A DNA stretch of 64,000 nucleotides from Salipaludibacillus sp047795645 (GCF_047795645.1 NZ_CP181045.1:3224001-3288000), one strand, 5' to 3'; shown: positions 1-9,359, numbered from the stretch's first letter. Translations and numbers: made by a program. The notes: generated by a model not told the origin, from the sequence alone.

Positions 1-1177
1 AGCCTGTATTCATTGGGCGGTGACGAGCGTACTCGAGTTGATCAACAGCAACTTTATACTGAGGAATTTCTTCGTATAACTCATTCATTTCATCGCTTTC
101 AACTGCTGAGTGACGACTTGGTAAATAGCCTGTAAATGTACTAGCATAAATCGTCTGTTCCGTATCAGTCATCCATTTAATAAATTCCCAAGCTGCTTCC
201 TTCTCCTCATCAGGATGGTCTGCAATCATTACCAAGTTTGCTCCACCCGTTGGAACACCATAATCAACATTAGCTGGCATAAATGTCGTATTTATTTCAA
301 AACCATTTCCTTCTGCAATTTCAAGGTAATTCGTCAAACCTGCTGTAGATCCAAATATCATAGCGGAATTTTGGTTGGCAAAATCCTGACCAGCTACTTG
401 CCCTGACTCATCACCTGTTGGAATTTTAATAACACCTTCTTCTTCAAGACCCATTAGGAATTCAACCGCTTCAACTCCTGGTGCCTCATTAAATAATGGT
501 TCCAACTCATCCTCAGATAATACGCTGCCACCACTTTGAGCAACTAACCCTTCATAAATCCATATCCCGATTGGAAAAGTCATTCCTACCGTATCATCAT
601 CGGTTAAAACTCGTGAGAAATCAGCAAATTCCTCCCAATTACTGGGGCCTGAAGGATCTAATCCTGCCTCTTCAAGCATCGTTGCATTGACATACAAAAT
701 CGGTGTACTACGTAAATAAGGAAGACCATACAGACCTTCATCTACATAGGAATTCCCCATTAAACCATCCACAAAATCATCCATGTCGACTCCGTCTCTT
801 TCCACATAAGACGTCATATCTTGTGTCATACCTGAGCGTGCAAATGTACCTACAGAGGCAATCTCATTCAAAGTCACATGTGGAGGATTCCCTGCCGCTG
901 CTGCCGCCTGTGTTCCTGCGTGTAGGTCTGCATAATCTCCTTGATAATGTGCATTGACTTGAATCTCATTCTGTGACTCATTAAATTGATCTACTAGATT
1001 TTCATTATTTTCACCAATCTTATCTCCAAATGCATACCAATATTCAATTTCAATTTTTTCATCATTTGTGTTGTCATTTTGAATGTCCACATTTGTCTCT
1101 GCATCACTCGTACTTTCGGAACAAGCTGCTAACAAGATTACCGAAAGAACCCCGGTGTAAGAAATTATCCTTTTCAT
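1..1177 (-). CDS. ABC transporter substrate-binding lipoprotein (UgpB-like), 3' end outside window
   Basis: Extracellular solute-binding protein of the family-1 (CUT1 sugar/glycerol-phosphate) type. The reading frame is open from the ATG at 1177 to the window edge (392 codons), so the C-terminus is missing. The N-terminus is a lipoprotein signal: MKR, a hydrophobic stretch, then the lipobox LLAAC, followed by a Ser/Thr/Asp-rich linker. The mature part starts IEIEYWYAFGDK and contains a GTQAAAAAGNPPHV segment typical of CUT1 binding proteins. An AGGAG ribosome site lies 9 nt upstream; a nearby ATG is out of frame. It is last in a minus-strand operon with two permeases, an ATPase and two phosphodiesterase-type enzymes, which points to glycerol-3-phosphate or glycerophosphodiester uptake. 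The substrate is inferred from neighbours only. Confidence 0.85.
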   Translation of the reverse strand, partial: MKRIISYTGVLSVILLAACSESTSDAETNVDIQNDNTNDEKIEIEYWYAFGDKIGENNENLVDQFNESQNEIQVNAHYQGDYADLHAGTQAAAAAGNPPHVTLNEIASVGTFARSGMTQDMTSYVERDGVDMDDFVDGLMGNSYVDEGLYGLPYLRSTPILYVNATMLEEAGLDPSGPSNWEEFADFSRVLTDDDTVGMTFPIGIWIYEGLVAQSGGSVLSEDELEPLFNEAPGVEAVEFLMGLEEEGVIKIPTGDESGQVAGQDFANQNSAMIFGSTAGLTNYLEIAEGNGFEINTTFMPANVDYGVPTGGANLVMIADHPDEEKEAAWEFIKWMTDTEQTIYASTFTGYLPSRHSAVESDEMNELYEEIPQYKVAVDQLEYARHRPMNTG

Positions 1178-1256
1178 TCATTCCATCTCCTTTTTTTTGA
1201 AATTAGCTCAGAAGAGCCCACATTTATTAAAAACACGTTTTCCGACTTTAGCTCGT

Positions 1257-2084
1257 TTATTTAACACCTGTGTATACAAACGCTCGAATAATATGTCGCT
1301 GCGCGAAAAAGAAGATAAATAAAATCGGTGCAACTAAAATTACATTTCCTGCCATCATAACGTTCCAAGCAACCCCTCCTTCTGCATCTCGTAGTCTTGC
1401 AATTCCAATTGGTAACGTTCGACTTACATCAGAAGTTGTCATTACTAAAGGCCAGAAATAATCGTTCCAAGTCGAAATGAAACTAAATAATGCAAAGGTA
1501 ATGATCATTGGTTTCGCTATCGGAACCATAATTTTGAAAATAATCTTCCATTCACTCGCTTGATCAAGTCTAGCAGCCTCAAGTAATTCTTCCGGCACTT
1601 GCTTGAAAGTTTGCCGTAATAAAAAGATTCCAAAAGCAGTTGCCATAAAAGGTAAAATCAATGCTAACCGAGTGTCAATTAACCCCCATGTACTTAATAA
1701 CAAATACACTGGTAAAAAAATGAGCTGAGGTGGAATCATTAGCGTCACCATCGTTAATCCAAACAGAACATTATCACCTTTGAAACGGTATCGGGCAAAA
1801 GCATAGGCTGCAGGAATAATGGTGAAAAATTGTAAAACTAAAATGGAAATTGAAACAATTAAACTATTCACTAAGTACCTAAGAAACGGACCTGAGTTCC
1901 AAGCTGTAAGAAAATTTCCCCAAACAAAGTTCTCTGGTAATAATGTCGGAGGGAATACAATTGTTTCCGGCAATGTTTTTAGTGACGTCACAATCATCCA
2001 CAGAAATGGTGTAGCAAAAATAGCGACGAGAATAACTAATCCTAAAGTATTTGCCCCTCGTAGCAATAGCGATACAGATTTCAT
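1257..2084 (-). CDS. ABC sugar/glycerol-phosphate transporter permease (MalG/UgpE family)
   Basis: Inner-membrane permease of a CUT1 importer, 275 aa with about six membrane segments. The cytoplasmic EAA loop that docks the ATPase is clear near residue 180 (EELLEAARLDQASEW, then P-I-A-K-P). The N-terminal segment LVILVAIFATPFLWMIVTSLK is the usual first helix of MalG-type subunits. A GGAGG site lies 10 nt before the ATG. It follows the partner permease by 15 nt and precedes the binding-protein gene by about 80 nt, in one minus-strand operon. Confidence 0.9.
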   Translation of the reverse strand: MKSVSLLLRGANTLGLVILVAIFATPFLWMIVTSLKTLPETIVFPPTLLPENFVWGNFLTAWNSGPFLRYLVNSLIVSISILVLQFFTIIPAAYAFARYRFKGDNVLFGLTMVTLMIPPQLIFLPVYLLLSTWGLIDTRLALILPFMATAFGIFLLRQTFKQVPEELLEAARLDQASEWKIIFKIMVPIAKPMIITFALFSFISTWNDYFWPLVMTTSDVSRTLPIGIARLRDAEGGVAWNVMMAGNVILVAPILFIFFFAQRHIIRAFVYTGVK

Positions 2085-2099
2085 AGTCTGTCTTCCTCC

Positions 2100-2972
2100 C
2101 TAACGATAGTGAACCCGCTTGCTTAATAAATGAAAATAAAAGAATGTCATAATCGAAATAACAATGAGTAAAATAACGCCTGCCGCTGACGCATAACCGA
2201 TTTGAAAGTAACGAAATCCATATTCATATATATAGTAAACGAGTGTACTAGTTGAGTTGATCGGACCCCCTTGAGTCATAATTTGAATACTTTCAAATAC
2301 TTGAAAGGACCCGATCACATTAATAACTACTAAAAAAAATAGCGTCGGTGACAGCATGGGTAACGTTATTTTATAGAAAGTCGTCCACCTACTGGATTGG
2401 TCTAGTTCTGCTGCTTCATACATATCTTTCGGGATACTTTGTAATCCAGCGATAAATACAAGCGCATTAAAACCAACACTTTTCCAAACAGCTACGATAA
2501 CTAACGATATTAAGGACGTATTTGGATGGGTTAACCATTCAGATTGCGGTAGGCCAACTAAGGTCAACATCCAATTTATCAACCCATACTGTGGATCGAA
2601 CAACCACATCCATAGCATCGCAACGGAAACTAATGCAATGATGTGTGGCGTGAAGATCGCCCCTTGGACAAACCCAAAGATCCCTCCTGCCCTGTTTAAC
2701 CAGAGTGCTAACAGCAGAGCAATTACAATCGTAAAGGTAACCGTCAAGAAAGTGTACACTACAGTGTTGTTTAACACTTGCCTAAATCCTTCACTTCCAA
2801 GCAAATCTGAAAAGTTTTGTAACCCGACGAAATCTCTTGTCGGACTTACAAAATCCCAATCAAAAAAACTCAACTGAATCATATACCCAATCGGATATAT
2901 GAAGAAGATGATGAAAACAAGAAGTGCTGGAGTAATCATGACGTAAGGCCGAAGTTGCTTCCAAGAAATCAT
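2100..2972 (-). CDS. ABC sugar/glycerol-phosphate transporter permease (MalF/UgpA family)
   Basis: Second permease of the CUT1 importer, 290 aa from the chosen start. Six hydrophobic segments and the EAA loop (DMYEAAELDQSSRWTTF) identify it. An upstream in-frame ATG at 3029 would add 19 charged residues and overlap the ATPase gene. The ATG at 2972 is preferred because GGAGG lies 9 nt before it and the ATPase stop codon ends only 2 nt before it, so translation is probably coupled. It pairs with the MalG-type subunit just downstream. Confidence 0.88.
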   Translation of the reverse strand: MISWKQLRPYVMITPALLVFIIFFIYPIGYMIQLSFFDWDFVSPTRDFVGLQNFSDLLGSEGFRQVLNNTVVYTFLTVTFTIVIALLLALWLNRAGGIFGFVQGAIFTPHIIALVSVAMLWMWLFDPQYGLINWMLTLVGLPQSEWLTHPNTSLISLVIVAVWKSVGFNALVFIAGLQSIPKDMYEAAELDQSSRWTTFYKITLPMLSPTLFFLVVINVIGSFQVFESIQIMTQGGPINSTSTLVYYIYEYGFRYFQIGYASAAGVILLIVISIMTFFYFHLLSKRVHYR

Positions 2973-2974
2973 GA

Positions 2975-4042
2975 TCACACACCTCCTGCCACCTTGACTT
3001 TTTTTGCTTTTGCTTTTGTTTTCATGCAATCGCCATTTTCTTTAAAATAATAAAGTCTTTCTTCTGGGACTTGAACATACACGTCGTTTATATATTTCAT
3101 ATTCTGTAGGTACTCTTTCACATTCACCATTCCTGCTGAGGTTTTGACTTGATAGATAATCTCTGACCCTAACGTTTCTCTTGTCACAATTTTACCTTTA
3201 ATAAAGAAACTATCTGTAGTTGGTGCATCAACTAATTGAGCATATTCAGGTCTGAACCCGATAGCCTTAACATCGGTAATCTGAACTTCTTTTATTGGAT
3301 AAATGTCATCACATTTCAAGACATTCATCGGTGGTGTCCCTATAAACTGGGCTGTAAATAAATTTGTTGGTGAATGATACACGTCCAAAGGAGGATCGAC
3401 TTGTTGGATTTCTCCTTCATTCAAAATAACGATGTCACTTCCCATCGACATTGCTTCCATTTGATCATGTGTGACGTACACAAATGTGGTGCCTAATTTT
3501 TGATGTAATTCTACAAGTTCAGCTCTCATTTGGTTTCTTAGTTTTGCATCTAAATTGGAAAGAGGTTCATCCAAGATAAATACTTCAGGTTTTTTTACCA
3601 TCGCCCTCGCTAAAGCTACTCTTTGTCGTTGACCACCAGAAAGTGTTTGCGGCTTTTTGTCTAAATAATTGGTGAGCCCAACAATCTCTGAAATCTCATT
3701 AATTAACTGCTGTCTTTCTCGCTTTGGAATTTTACGATTTTTCAAACCAAATTCGATATTACCTCTGACCGTCATCGTTGGATATAAGGCATAATTCTGG
3801 AAAACCATTGCAACGTCTCTTTTTCCGGGACTCACATCATTAACACAGCGATCTCCAATCCATATATCGCCCTCTGTTTGCTTCTCCAACCCCGCTATCA
3901 TTCGTAAAGTTGTCGATTTCCCACATCCTGAAGGCCCCACAATCACAGTAAATGACCCGTCCTTTATCGTAAGGTTGAGGTTGTTCACGACCGTATCATT
4001 CTCAAACCTCTTTACAATGTTATCGAGAACAATCTTAGCCAC
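2975..4042 (-). CDS. ABC transporter ATP-binding protein (UgpC/MsmX/MalK-like)
   Basis: ATPase of the importer, 355 aa. Walker A is GPSGCGKST near residue 38, the signature is LSGGQRQRVALARA, Walker B is VFILDEPLSNLD and the switch histidine sits in VTHDQ. The C-terminal ~110 residues form the regulatory OB-like extension of MalK-type ATPases. The start is GTG at 4042 with AGGAG 9 nt upstream; it overlaps the 3' end of the metallophosphoesterase gene by 8 nt. Many Bacillaceae use one shared MsmX ATPase; here the operon carries its own. Confidence 0.92.
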   Translation of the reverse strand: MAKIVLDNIVKRFENDTVVNNLNLTIKDGSFTVIVGPSGCGKSTTLRMIAGLEKQTEGDIWIGDRCVNDVSPGKRDVAMVFQNYALYPTMTVRGNIEFGLKNRKIPKRERQQLINEISEIVGLTNYLDKKPQTLSGGQRQRVALARAMVKKPEVFILDEPLSNLDAKLRNQMRAELVELHQKLGTTFVYVTHDQMEAMSMGSDIVILNEGEIQQVDPPLDVYHSPTNLFTAQFIGTPPMNVLKCDDIYPIKEVQITDVKAIGFRPEYAQLVDAPTTDSFFIKGKIVTRETLGSEIIYQVKTSAGMVNVKEYLQNMKYINDVYVQVPEERLYYFKENGDCMKTKAKAKKVKVAGGV

Positions 4043-4889
4043 GTCCGATCACTCCTCTTAGTGTTGAGAGTTCTATGACCCTTTCCTGGTCATCTGTTTT
4101 GCCGAGGAAATCAAATGGCACTCCTTTCGGATATAGTTCGTTATGGACAACATTAGCCTGAGCAGACATGTGTTCATTTTCAATAGTAATCATGCTAATT
4201 TGCACTTGATCCTTATCAACTTCGATTAAGCGATATGACTGATGATCTAAGCAATCAGCCGTTTGAACAAACGTCCATTGATTCTCTTGGGTAATAGAGT
4301 GACTGTGGTTATGTCCGCAAAAATAAAAACCAGGACCTTTCTTTTTGTTTAAAATCGCCTTCATATCTATTTCTGGTACGATCGAAAGGTTTTTGAAGGT
4401 GGAGCGATCCGTCGTATCGTAAACTGGATGGTGGCCAAAAATCATCACGGCTTTCGTTCCCGATTCCTCGATAGATTTGTCTAGCCACTCTAGTTGTTCT
4501 TGGTCCATATCACCACTCCAGTCATCTGCGTTCATCTCTCTCGTTGTATCGAGAAAAAGCAAAATTGCTTCCTCTGTTTCCACTTTGTTATAGCGAGGTT
4601 GGTTAATCATTGCTAAGATATCAGACTTTCTATTTGTATAAGCATCGTGGTTACCAAGAACATGACGAAAATTTATCGTTCGTTGACCAAGGTATCGATA
4701 AATATCTTCTAACTCATTCATGTAACCATGATGTGTTAAATCCCCTATGGAAATATGAAAGCTCGCCTCCTCCGCCGTAAATTGGTCTATGAAACTTTGA
4801 TAAAAGTAATCTCTTGCTCGCATAAACTCCTCTGTTTCTTTTTCTAATCTTGGATAATGTAAGTCTCCTATTAAAGCCAATTTCAACAT
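4035..4889 (-). CDS. Calcineurin-like metallophosphoesterase
   Basis: Binuclear-metal phosphoesterase of 284 aa, probably cytoplasmic (no signal peptide). The metal-ligand series is complete: GDLHY near the N-terminus, GDLTHHG, GNHD, HHPVY and CGHNHSH. The start at 4889 (MLKLALIGDL) is chosen because GGAGGG lies 7 nt upstream; the longer frame has no ribosome site. It lies between the glycerophosphodiesterase and ATPase genes of the Ugp-like operon, overlapping the latter by 8 nt. Hydrolysis of a phosphodiester or phosphomonoester released from imported glycerophospho-compounds is a reasonable inference; the exact substrate is unknown. Confidence 0.85.
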   Translation of the reverse strand: MLKLALIGDLHYPRLEKETEEFMRARDYFYQSFIDQFTAEEASFHISIGDLTHHGYMNELEDIYRYLGQRTINFRHVLGNHDAYTNRKSDILAMINQPRYNKVETEEAILLFLDTTREMNADDWSGDMDQEQLEWLDKSIEESGTKAVMIFGHHPVYDTTDRSTFKNLSIVPEIDMKAILNKKKGPGFYFCGHNHSHSITQENQWTFVQTADCLDHQSYRLIEVDKDQVQISMITIENEHMSAQANVVHNELYPKGVPFDFLGKTDDQERVIELSTLRGVIGRG

Positions 4890-4977
4890 AATATATCCCT
4901 CCATTTTTTTACTTATCATTACCATTCACCATGACAAAGTGGATGTTGGTCTTTTTTGAAAAGTTAAAAGGTTTTAT

Positions 4978-5703
4978 TTACGAATTTACTAGTTTGGAAG
5001 CAACATCTAAGTCATTTGTACAAATAGTTATATTTGGATCAATATTGGATATTTTCTCCATCACTAGTAAATCATCTACTGTCCATACCCCGATTTGTAT
5101 GTCATTCTTTCTCATTTCCTTTACAAGTGCTTTTGTTAAAAAGCTATAATGTATAGATAGAAACTTCGAGCCCGTTGCCTTCAACTGCTCTTTTAACAAC
5201 ACAGGTTGCCCATAAACGATTAGACCTTTGTTTAAATCAGGATTTAGTAAATGTATTTTTTGAATAGATTGATGATTAAACGATGAGATCCTTACTTGAT
5301 CTTGCATGTTGTATTCGGCAATTAACTCCGTTAATGTCTCTTCAATTGTCGGGTACATAGATCCAGCCTTTTTTATTTCGATATTTAAATTAATTTTTGA
5401 CCTTAGTAGACTAAAAACTTCTTTTAACGTCGGTACACATTCATCAAATACTTGTCCTTCAAACGTCTCTTTTATTTTTAGACTTTGAATTTCAGCGAGT
5501 GTTTTCTCCCCAACATAGCCAGTTCCACTAGTAGTTCTGTCCAACGTAAAATCATGGATGACAATCAATTCACCATCTTTCGTTATTTGAACATCCAACT
5601 CAATCATAGAAACATTTGAATGTTCCGCGGCCATTTCAAAAGCACTTAGCGTGTTTTCTGGAGCTTTTGCAGACCAACCTCGATGTGCAACGAAATTGTT
5701 CAT
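4978..5703 (-). CDS. Glycerophosphodiester phosphodiesterase (GlpQ/UgpQ type)
   Basis: GDPD-family TIM-barrel enzyme, 241 aa, that splits glycerophosphodiesters into sn-glycerol-3-phosphate and an alcohol. The family motifs are intact: HRGWSAKAPENT (catalytic His, metal Glu/Asn), ELDVQITKDG, and VIHD with the second catalytic His. No signal peptide, so it acts on imported substrate. GGGAGG precedes the ATG at 5703. It is the first gene of the minus-strand uptake operon, and its presence is the best clue that the transporter handles glycerol-phosphate derivatives. Confidence 0.9.
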   Translation of the reverse strand: MNNFVAHRGWSAKAPENTLSAFEMAAEHSNVSMIELDVQITKDGELIVIHDFTLDRTTSGTGYVGEKTLAEIQSLKIKETFEGQVFDECVPTLKEVFSLLRSKINLNIEIKKAGSMYPTIEETLTELIAEYNMQDQVRISSFNHQSIQKIHLLNPDLNKGLIVYGQPVLLKEQLKATGSKFLSIHYSFLTKALVKEMRKNDIQIGVWTVDDLLVMEKISNIDPNITICTNDLDVASKLVNS

Positions 5704-5789
5704 CTTTTTAACCTCCCTAATGATTAATTCTTGTTATCTTTCAATTCACATGTTACGCAATATTTATTAACTAAAAATTGGAAAGAGGT

Positions 5790-5808
5790 TAAAGTTTATT
5801 AAACTTTA
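5790..5808. promoter_or_regulatory. 19-bp perfect palindrome upstream of the glycerophosphodiesterase operon
   Basis: The sequence TAAAGTTTATTAAACTTTA is a perfect palindrome around one central T, about 86 nt before the gdpD start and in the only intergenic space that can hold the operon promoter. Its size and position suit a dimeric repressor. It does not match a CcpA or PhoP site that I recognise, and no regulator gene adjoins it. AT-rich palindromes also arise by chance. Confidence 0.35.
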
Positions 5809-6629
5809 TGATGGTCTAATTATATTTTTAATATTTCACAACCTTGTCTCTGTCATTTAATCATGATTGTTCAATTAGCTCTGATAGGCTCAAGTGCCTC
5901 TCATTACGGGCTGGAAATCCGTCTTCGCTTCGTTTTGCTCGATTTATTATTATTCTTAGATTGACAATATTTCTTTAAAAAAATGAATTATAATAACTGA
6001 ATGTAAACCGGGGAAACCAAAACCAGGGGGACGGTTCCTTCGGTCAGTGATGCTGGTCTCTTGTTAGCATATCGCGATTAGGTAGTATAAAATTTGTATG
6101 ATTTCGACGTATTGTAAGGAAAAAATCCACAAAAAATAACAAGCATTTTTAAATGCTTGTAAAGGTATCGTGTTTAAATATAAATGTGAGTAATCGACAT
6201 AACAAAATCAATTGTTGTCTTAAAATTAGTAGATTGCTCTTTAAAAGAGTCGAAGGAGTTAGTTTGAACTGCATTATTTATCATGAATTTCTCATTAGTA
6301 GTCGTGAAAATAGTTAGAAATCTATCTTCAACTGAGCTACAAAAAATGACGTTTTATTTGACCCTGACAATGCGATTATTTTTGATATAGGAAAGTAAGC
6401 ATTTTTAAGGAGACTTTGTCCTTTCTGAAGAGGCTGAATGGTAGGAGTTAACTAGCTGAAATTAATACGTTAGATTATATTTTCTATTTTTGTTATTTGT
6501 TTCAATAGTACTAAAGAGATTGATCTATAGTAGGGGGATGTAGTTTTCCTTTGAGAGAGGGACACCATCTATGCTTGTAGAAAACATTTAGATGGTTTCA
6601 TCTATTGATGGTACTGACTTTTTTCACTC
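5809..6629. other. Gene-free stretch with one REP unit and small hairpins
   Basis: About 820 bases with no credible gene on either strand. It holds one REP unit (6004-6045), a perfect stem ACAAGCATTT/AAATGCTTGT at 6139-6160, and near 6560-6600 an imperfect CCATCTA/TAGATGG stem just past the 3' end of the transposase gene. The rest is AT-rich and unremarkable. Confidence 0.5.
6004..6045 (+). repeat. REP unit (GGGACGGTTC family)
   Basis: A copy of the dispersed repeat: ACCAGGGGG, then GACGGTT, then CCTTCGGTC, preceded by two degenerate AAACC units in tandem. It is not next to a stop codon, unlike several other copies. It lies about 600 bases from the transposase gene at 6630. Confidence 0.75.
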
Positions 6630-7391
6630 TTATACGTTCAAAACAATGTGTCGACTGATACCTGTTAGCCTAGATATTTGTCTTGTTGATAACCCTTTTT
6701 CTTTTATCTCTTTTATATATTTATCTCTCCTCTCTTTATCAAGTTTTTGAATATCTGTAGAATGAGCAATATTACATATATTTTTAATCACGCTGATTGC
6801 TTCGCTATCTTTCATTCGGGATATTTCATTTACATCTAAACATTTTCTCTCGCTCTCTACTTGATGGTATCTTTCAAATCGCAAGATAGCTCTCCTTCGA
6901 TCACTATGGAATAGGTTTAAAATAAAGTCTATATCAACTATTTTTTCATTTTCCAATGAATATTCTGTAAAGCTACTCCACTGGTAGTCTTGTAGATCTT
7001 CTACGATCCCTGCCTTTAATGGATTATGATGGATGTATCTTAACGCCGTTAATAAGTATCTTTTATCCTCCACGACTTCACTTATGTATCTGTCTTGAAA
7101 CAAATGGCCTACTCGATCATATTTCCAATTATACCAATAGACATAGCTTGCACCGATTCGCCTCATTGCCATACCCAACGTTTCTTCACCTTCTTTAATG
7201 AGAATATGAATGTGATTTCCCATTAAACAATATGCGTAGATAGTATAGTTACTTTTTTCTTTGTACTTTATCAACGTTCTTAAAAACTGCTGACTATCCT
7301 CCTTCTCTTCAAAAATAACTTGCTTGTTAATACCTCGTAAAACCATGTGATAAATTCCTGTTTTGCTTTTTCTTCTCGCCTTTCTTGGCAT
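6630..7391 (-). CDS. REP-associated tyrosine transposase (RAYT, Y1/IS200-like)
   Basis: Single-domain HUH endonuclease of 253 aa, related to IS200/IS605 transposases, that cuts and joins single-stranded DNA at REP hairpins. The N-terminus MPRKARRKSKTGIYHMVLRG, the metal-binding HUH motif GNHIHILIKE (~residue 60), the segment with the likely catalytic tyrosine (GASYVYWYNWKYDRVGHLF) and YIHHNPLKAGIV are all family features. The C-terminal ~60 residues end in an HTH-like piece (LSTRQISRLTGISR). GAGGTGAT precedes the ATG at 7391. It looks intact, with no disabling stops. The family's mode of action, plus numerous hairpin repeats in this window, suggests it or a close relative mobilises them. Confidence 0.9.
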   Translation of the reverse strand: MPRKARRKSKTGIYHMVLRGINKQVIFEEKEDSQQFLRTLIKYKEKSNYTIYAYCLMGNHIHILIKEGEETLGMAMRRIGASYVYWYNWKYDRVGHLFQDRYISEVVEDKRYLLTALRYIHHNPLKAGIVEDLQDYQWSSFTEYSLENEKIVDIDFILNLFHSDRRRAILRFERYHQVESERKCLDVNEISRMKDSEAISVIKNICNIAHSTDIQKLDKERRDKYIKEIKEKGLSTRQISRLTGISRHIVLNV

Positions 7392-7489
7392 GATATCACC
7401 TCACAGATTAATTCATTTATCATTTCCTCCTACACTTTCAGATTATTACAATTAAATTATAGCAAACGTACATTCTCATTACAAGCCGC

Positions 7490-7545
7490 AACCGGAGGCA
7501 ACCGGGCAACCGGAGGGAGCAACCGGAGGGACGGTTCCTTCGGTT
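7490..7545 (+). repeat. REP unit with tandem AACCGG prefixes
   Basis: Four successive AACCGG-type units (AACCGGAGGC, AACCGGGC, AACCGGAGGGAGC, AACCGGAGG) lead into the conserved core GACGGTT and the closing arm CCTTCGGTT. The last unit can fold as AACCGGAGG / CCTTCGGTT with one G-T pair. It lies about 100 nt upstream of the transposase start and about 120 nt from an oppositely oriented copy. Confidence 0.8.
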
Positions 7546-7663
7546 CCTGTTTCTCAATCAGTAACAATGGCTAGGCTTCAATGCTGGAGGTAATTGAAAA
7601 CGTACAAGCTTTTCTGGCCCCTTTTATGAAAATTCCTTTGTAGTAAAAGGTACGGTTGATTTT

Positions 7664-7688
7664 AACCGCAAGAACCGTCCCCTCGGTT
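7664..7688 (-). repeat. REP unit, inverted relative to the 7490 copy
   Basis: Reading on the minus strand this is AACCGAGGGGACGGTTCTTG and then CGGTT. With the copy at 7490-7545 it forms an inverted pair about 200 nt across, the arrangement called BIME in enterobacteria. A possible extended -10 promoter for the kinase gene (GTGACA at 7691, TATAAA at 7712, spacing 15) abuts it. Confidence 0.75.
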
Positions 7689-7757
7689 AGGTGACAGGCC
7701 CCACCTTTTGCTATAAAATAAAACTTAAATGCAGATTTATAAGAGAGGTAGCAAATA

Positions 7758-9359
7758 ATGGAGCACAAAGAACCACATTATATTACAAAATCCAAGCTTT
7801 TCTGTAAAGAAAGCGGAATGGATCCGAATGTCATAGCTTCTCCGAAAAAATTATTATCCGGTCATGAAATGGAAAAAAGAAGGCACTCATACAATGAAAT
7901 TTTGTCAGTTGTTCGTTTTTTCTCTAATAAACTATTAAAATCCTTGAAAGGCACTCCCATTTTAATCTCCATCTCTGATTCTGAAGGGTATTTGCTAGAG
8001 ATGGAAGGTGACAAAACAATAAAGCGTACAGTGGAGGATTTCGGTATTAAGAAAGGTAGCCTGTTTACGGAAGAAGATACAGGAACCAACGTTATCAGCT
8101 TAGCCTTGGAACATCGTCATCCGGTAAGTTTGATTGGAGAAAACCATTATCATACGTTTCTTCATGAAGTAGCTTGTTACGGTGCACCCTTTTACTACAC
8201 GGATGAAGATAATTTACTAGGCAGTGTGTGTATCATGATGCCCATTCAATTTCAAAATCCACTATATTTAACGATGTTATCTCAAGTTGTCGATTCGATT
8301 GAGCGAGAGTTACTCCTTAGAAAACAAAACGATAAACTTTATATCATGAACCAAATCATGCTTAGCAGAACGAAGAATGGCATTATTATTACAGATGAAC
8401 ACGGAGTCACGACAGAATTTAATGAATTTGCCGAAAAAATTTCTAACCTCAGCAAAGAAACTGTCATTGGACAGAGCATCTATAAGTCAGAACTGACGGG
8501 TCATTTTTTCAAAAAGGTGTTAGTGAAGGAAGAAAAATTTGAGAATCAAGAATTAACTTTTATTAATCAAGATGGAGATCAAATCATTTGCTTATTTGAT
8601 GCTCAACCCATCTATAGAGAAAACACGGTTATAGGTGCGTTTGGTCAATTCAGAGATATCACTGACAATGTCAACACACGGGAGAGGTTATTTCAATCAG
8701 ACCGTTTAAATGTCATAAGTGAACTATCTGCGAGTGTCTCACATGAAATTAGAAATCCGTTAACGGTCACGAGTGGTTTTCTGCAACTTTTAAATCGTTC
8801 ACCGAACGTAGATGTGAAGGAAAAAGGATATATAGAACTTTCATTACAAGAATTAAACCGTGCCGAAAAAATTGTGAGCAACTTCCTTTCACTTGCCAAA
8901 CCCCAAGCTCAAAATATGGTTTATTCGAATTTGAAAGCAGAAATCGAATACGTCAATAACATAATGATTGCATACGCAAACTTGCATCAAGTTACGCTTG
9001 ATTTTCATTTCAAAAATGGGTTGTGTAGTAATTTCGATCAAAATCAAATTCAGCAGTGTTTGATTAATTTGTATAAAAATGGGATTGAATCTATGTCTGA
9101 AACAGGTGGAATTCTTACTGTTCATATTAAAGAACATAAGGGTAATATTATCATCTACATAAAAGATTCAGGAGTAGGAATGACAAAAGAGGAAGTATCA
9201 CGTATGGGAGATCCTTATTACTCTACAAAAGAAGAAGGAACAGGGCTTGGAATGCTGATGGTTTATAGTACAGTATATAAACACGGAGGGAAAATTGACG
9301 TCGATAGTGAAAAAGACAGAGGCACAACCTTCCAAATCACCCTTCCAGTTGATGCTTAA
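7758..9359 (+). CDS. Orphan sensor histidine kinase (AcoR-type GAF, PAS, HisKA, HATPase)
   Basis: 533 aa, cytoplasmic, no membrane segments. Residues ~35-190 resemble the sensory GAF-like domain of AcoR-type activators (FTEEDTGTNVI; CYGAPFYY). Residues ~200-305 form a PAS domain. The phosphoacceptor is H329 in SHEIRNPLTVTSGFLQLL, a phosphorelay-kinase signature of Bacillaceae. The N box (CLINLYKNGIESM), DSGVGM and GTGLGM make up the ATP-binding domain. GAGAGGTAGC precedes the ATG. No response regulator is adjacent, so it may feed a shared phosphorelay such as Spo0F/Spo0A; that is inference. It is followed by a hairpin at 9531-9558. Confidence 0.88.
   Translation: MEHKEPHYITKSKLFCKESGMDPNVIASPKKLLSGHEMEKRRHSYNEILSVVRFFSNKLLKSLKGTPILISISDSEGYLLEMEGDKTIKRTVEDFGIKKGSLFTEEDTGTNVISLALEHRHPVSLIGENHYHTFLHEVACYGAPFYYTDEDNLLGSVCIMMPIQFQNPLYLTMLSQVVDSIERELLLRKQNDKLYIMNQIMLSRTKNGIIITDEHGVTTEFNEFAEKISNLSKETVIGQSIYKSELTGHFFKKVLVKEEKFENQELTFINQDGDQIICLFDAQPIYRENTVIGAFGQFRDITDNVNTRERLFQSDRLNVISELSASVSHEIRNPLTVTSGFLQLLNRSPNVDVKEKGYIELSLQELNRAEKIVSNFLSLAKPQAQNMVYSNLKAEIEYVNNIMIAYANLHQVTLDFHFKNGLCSNFDQNQIQQCLINLYKNGIESMSETGGILTVHIKEHKGNIIIYIKDSGVGMTKEEVSRMGDPYYSTKEEGTGLGMLMVYSTVYKHGGKIDVDSEKDRGTTFQITLPVDA

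Noticed and set aside
5809..6629. A small RNA or riboswitch in the gap before the transposase
   Set aside because: Only short isolated stems are visible, with no recognisable conserved riboswitch core or promoter-terminator pair.
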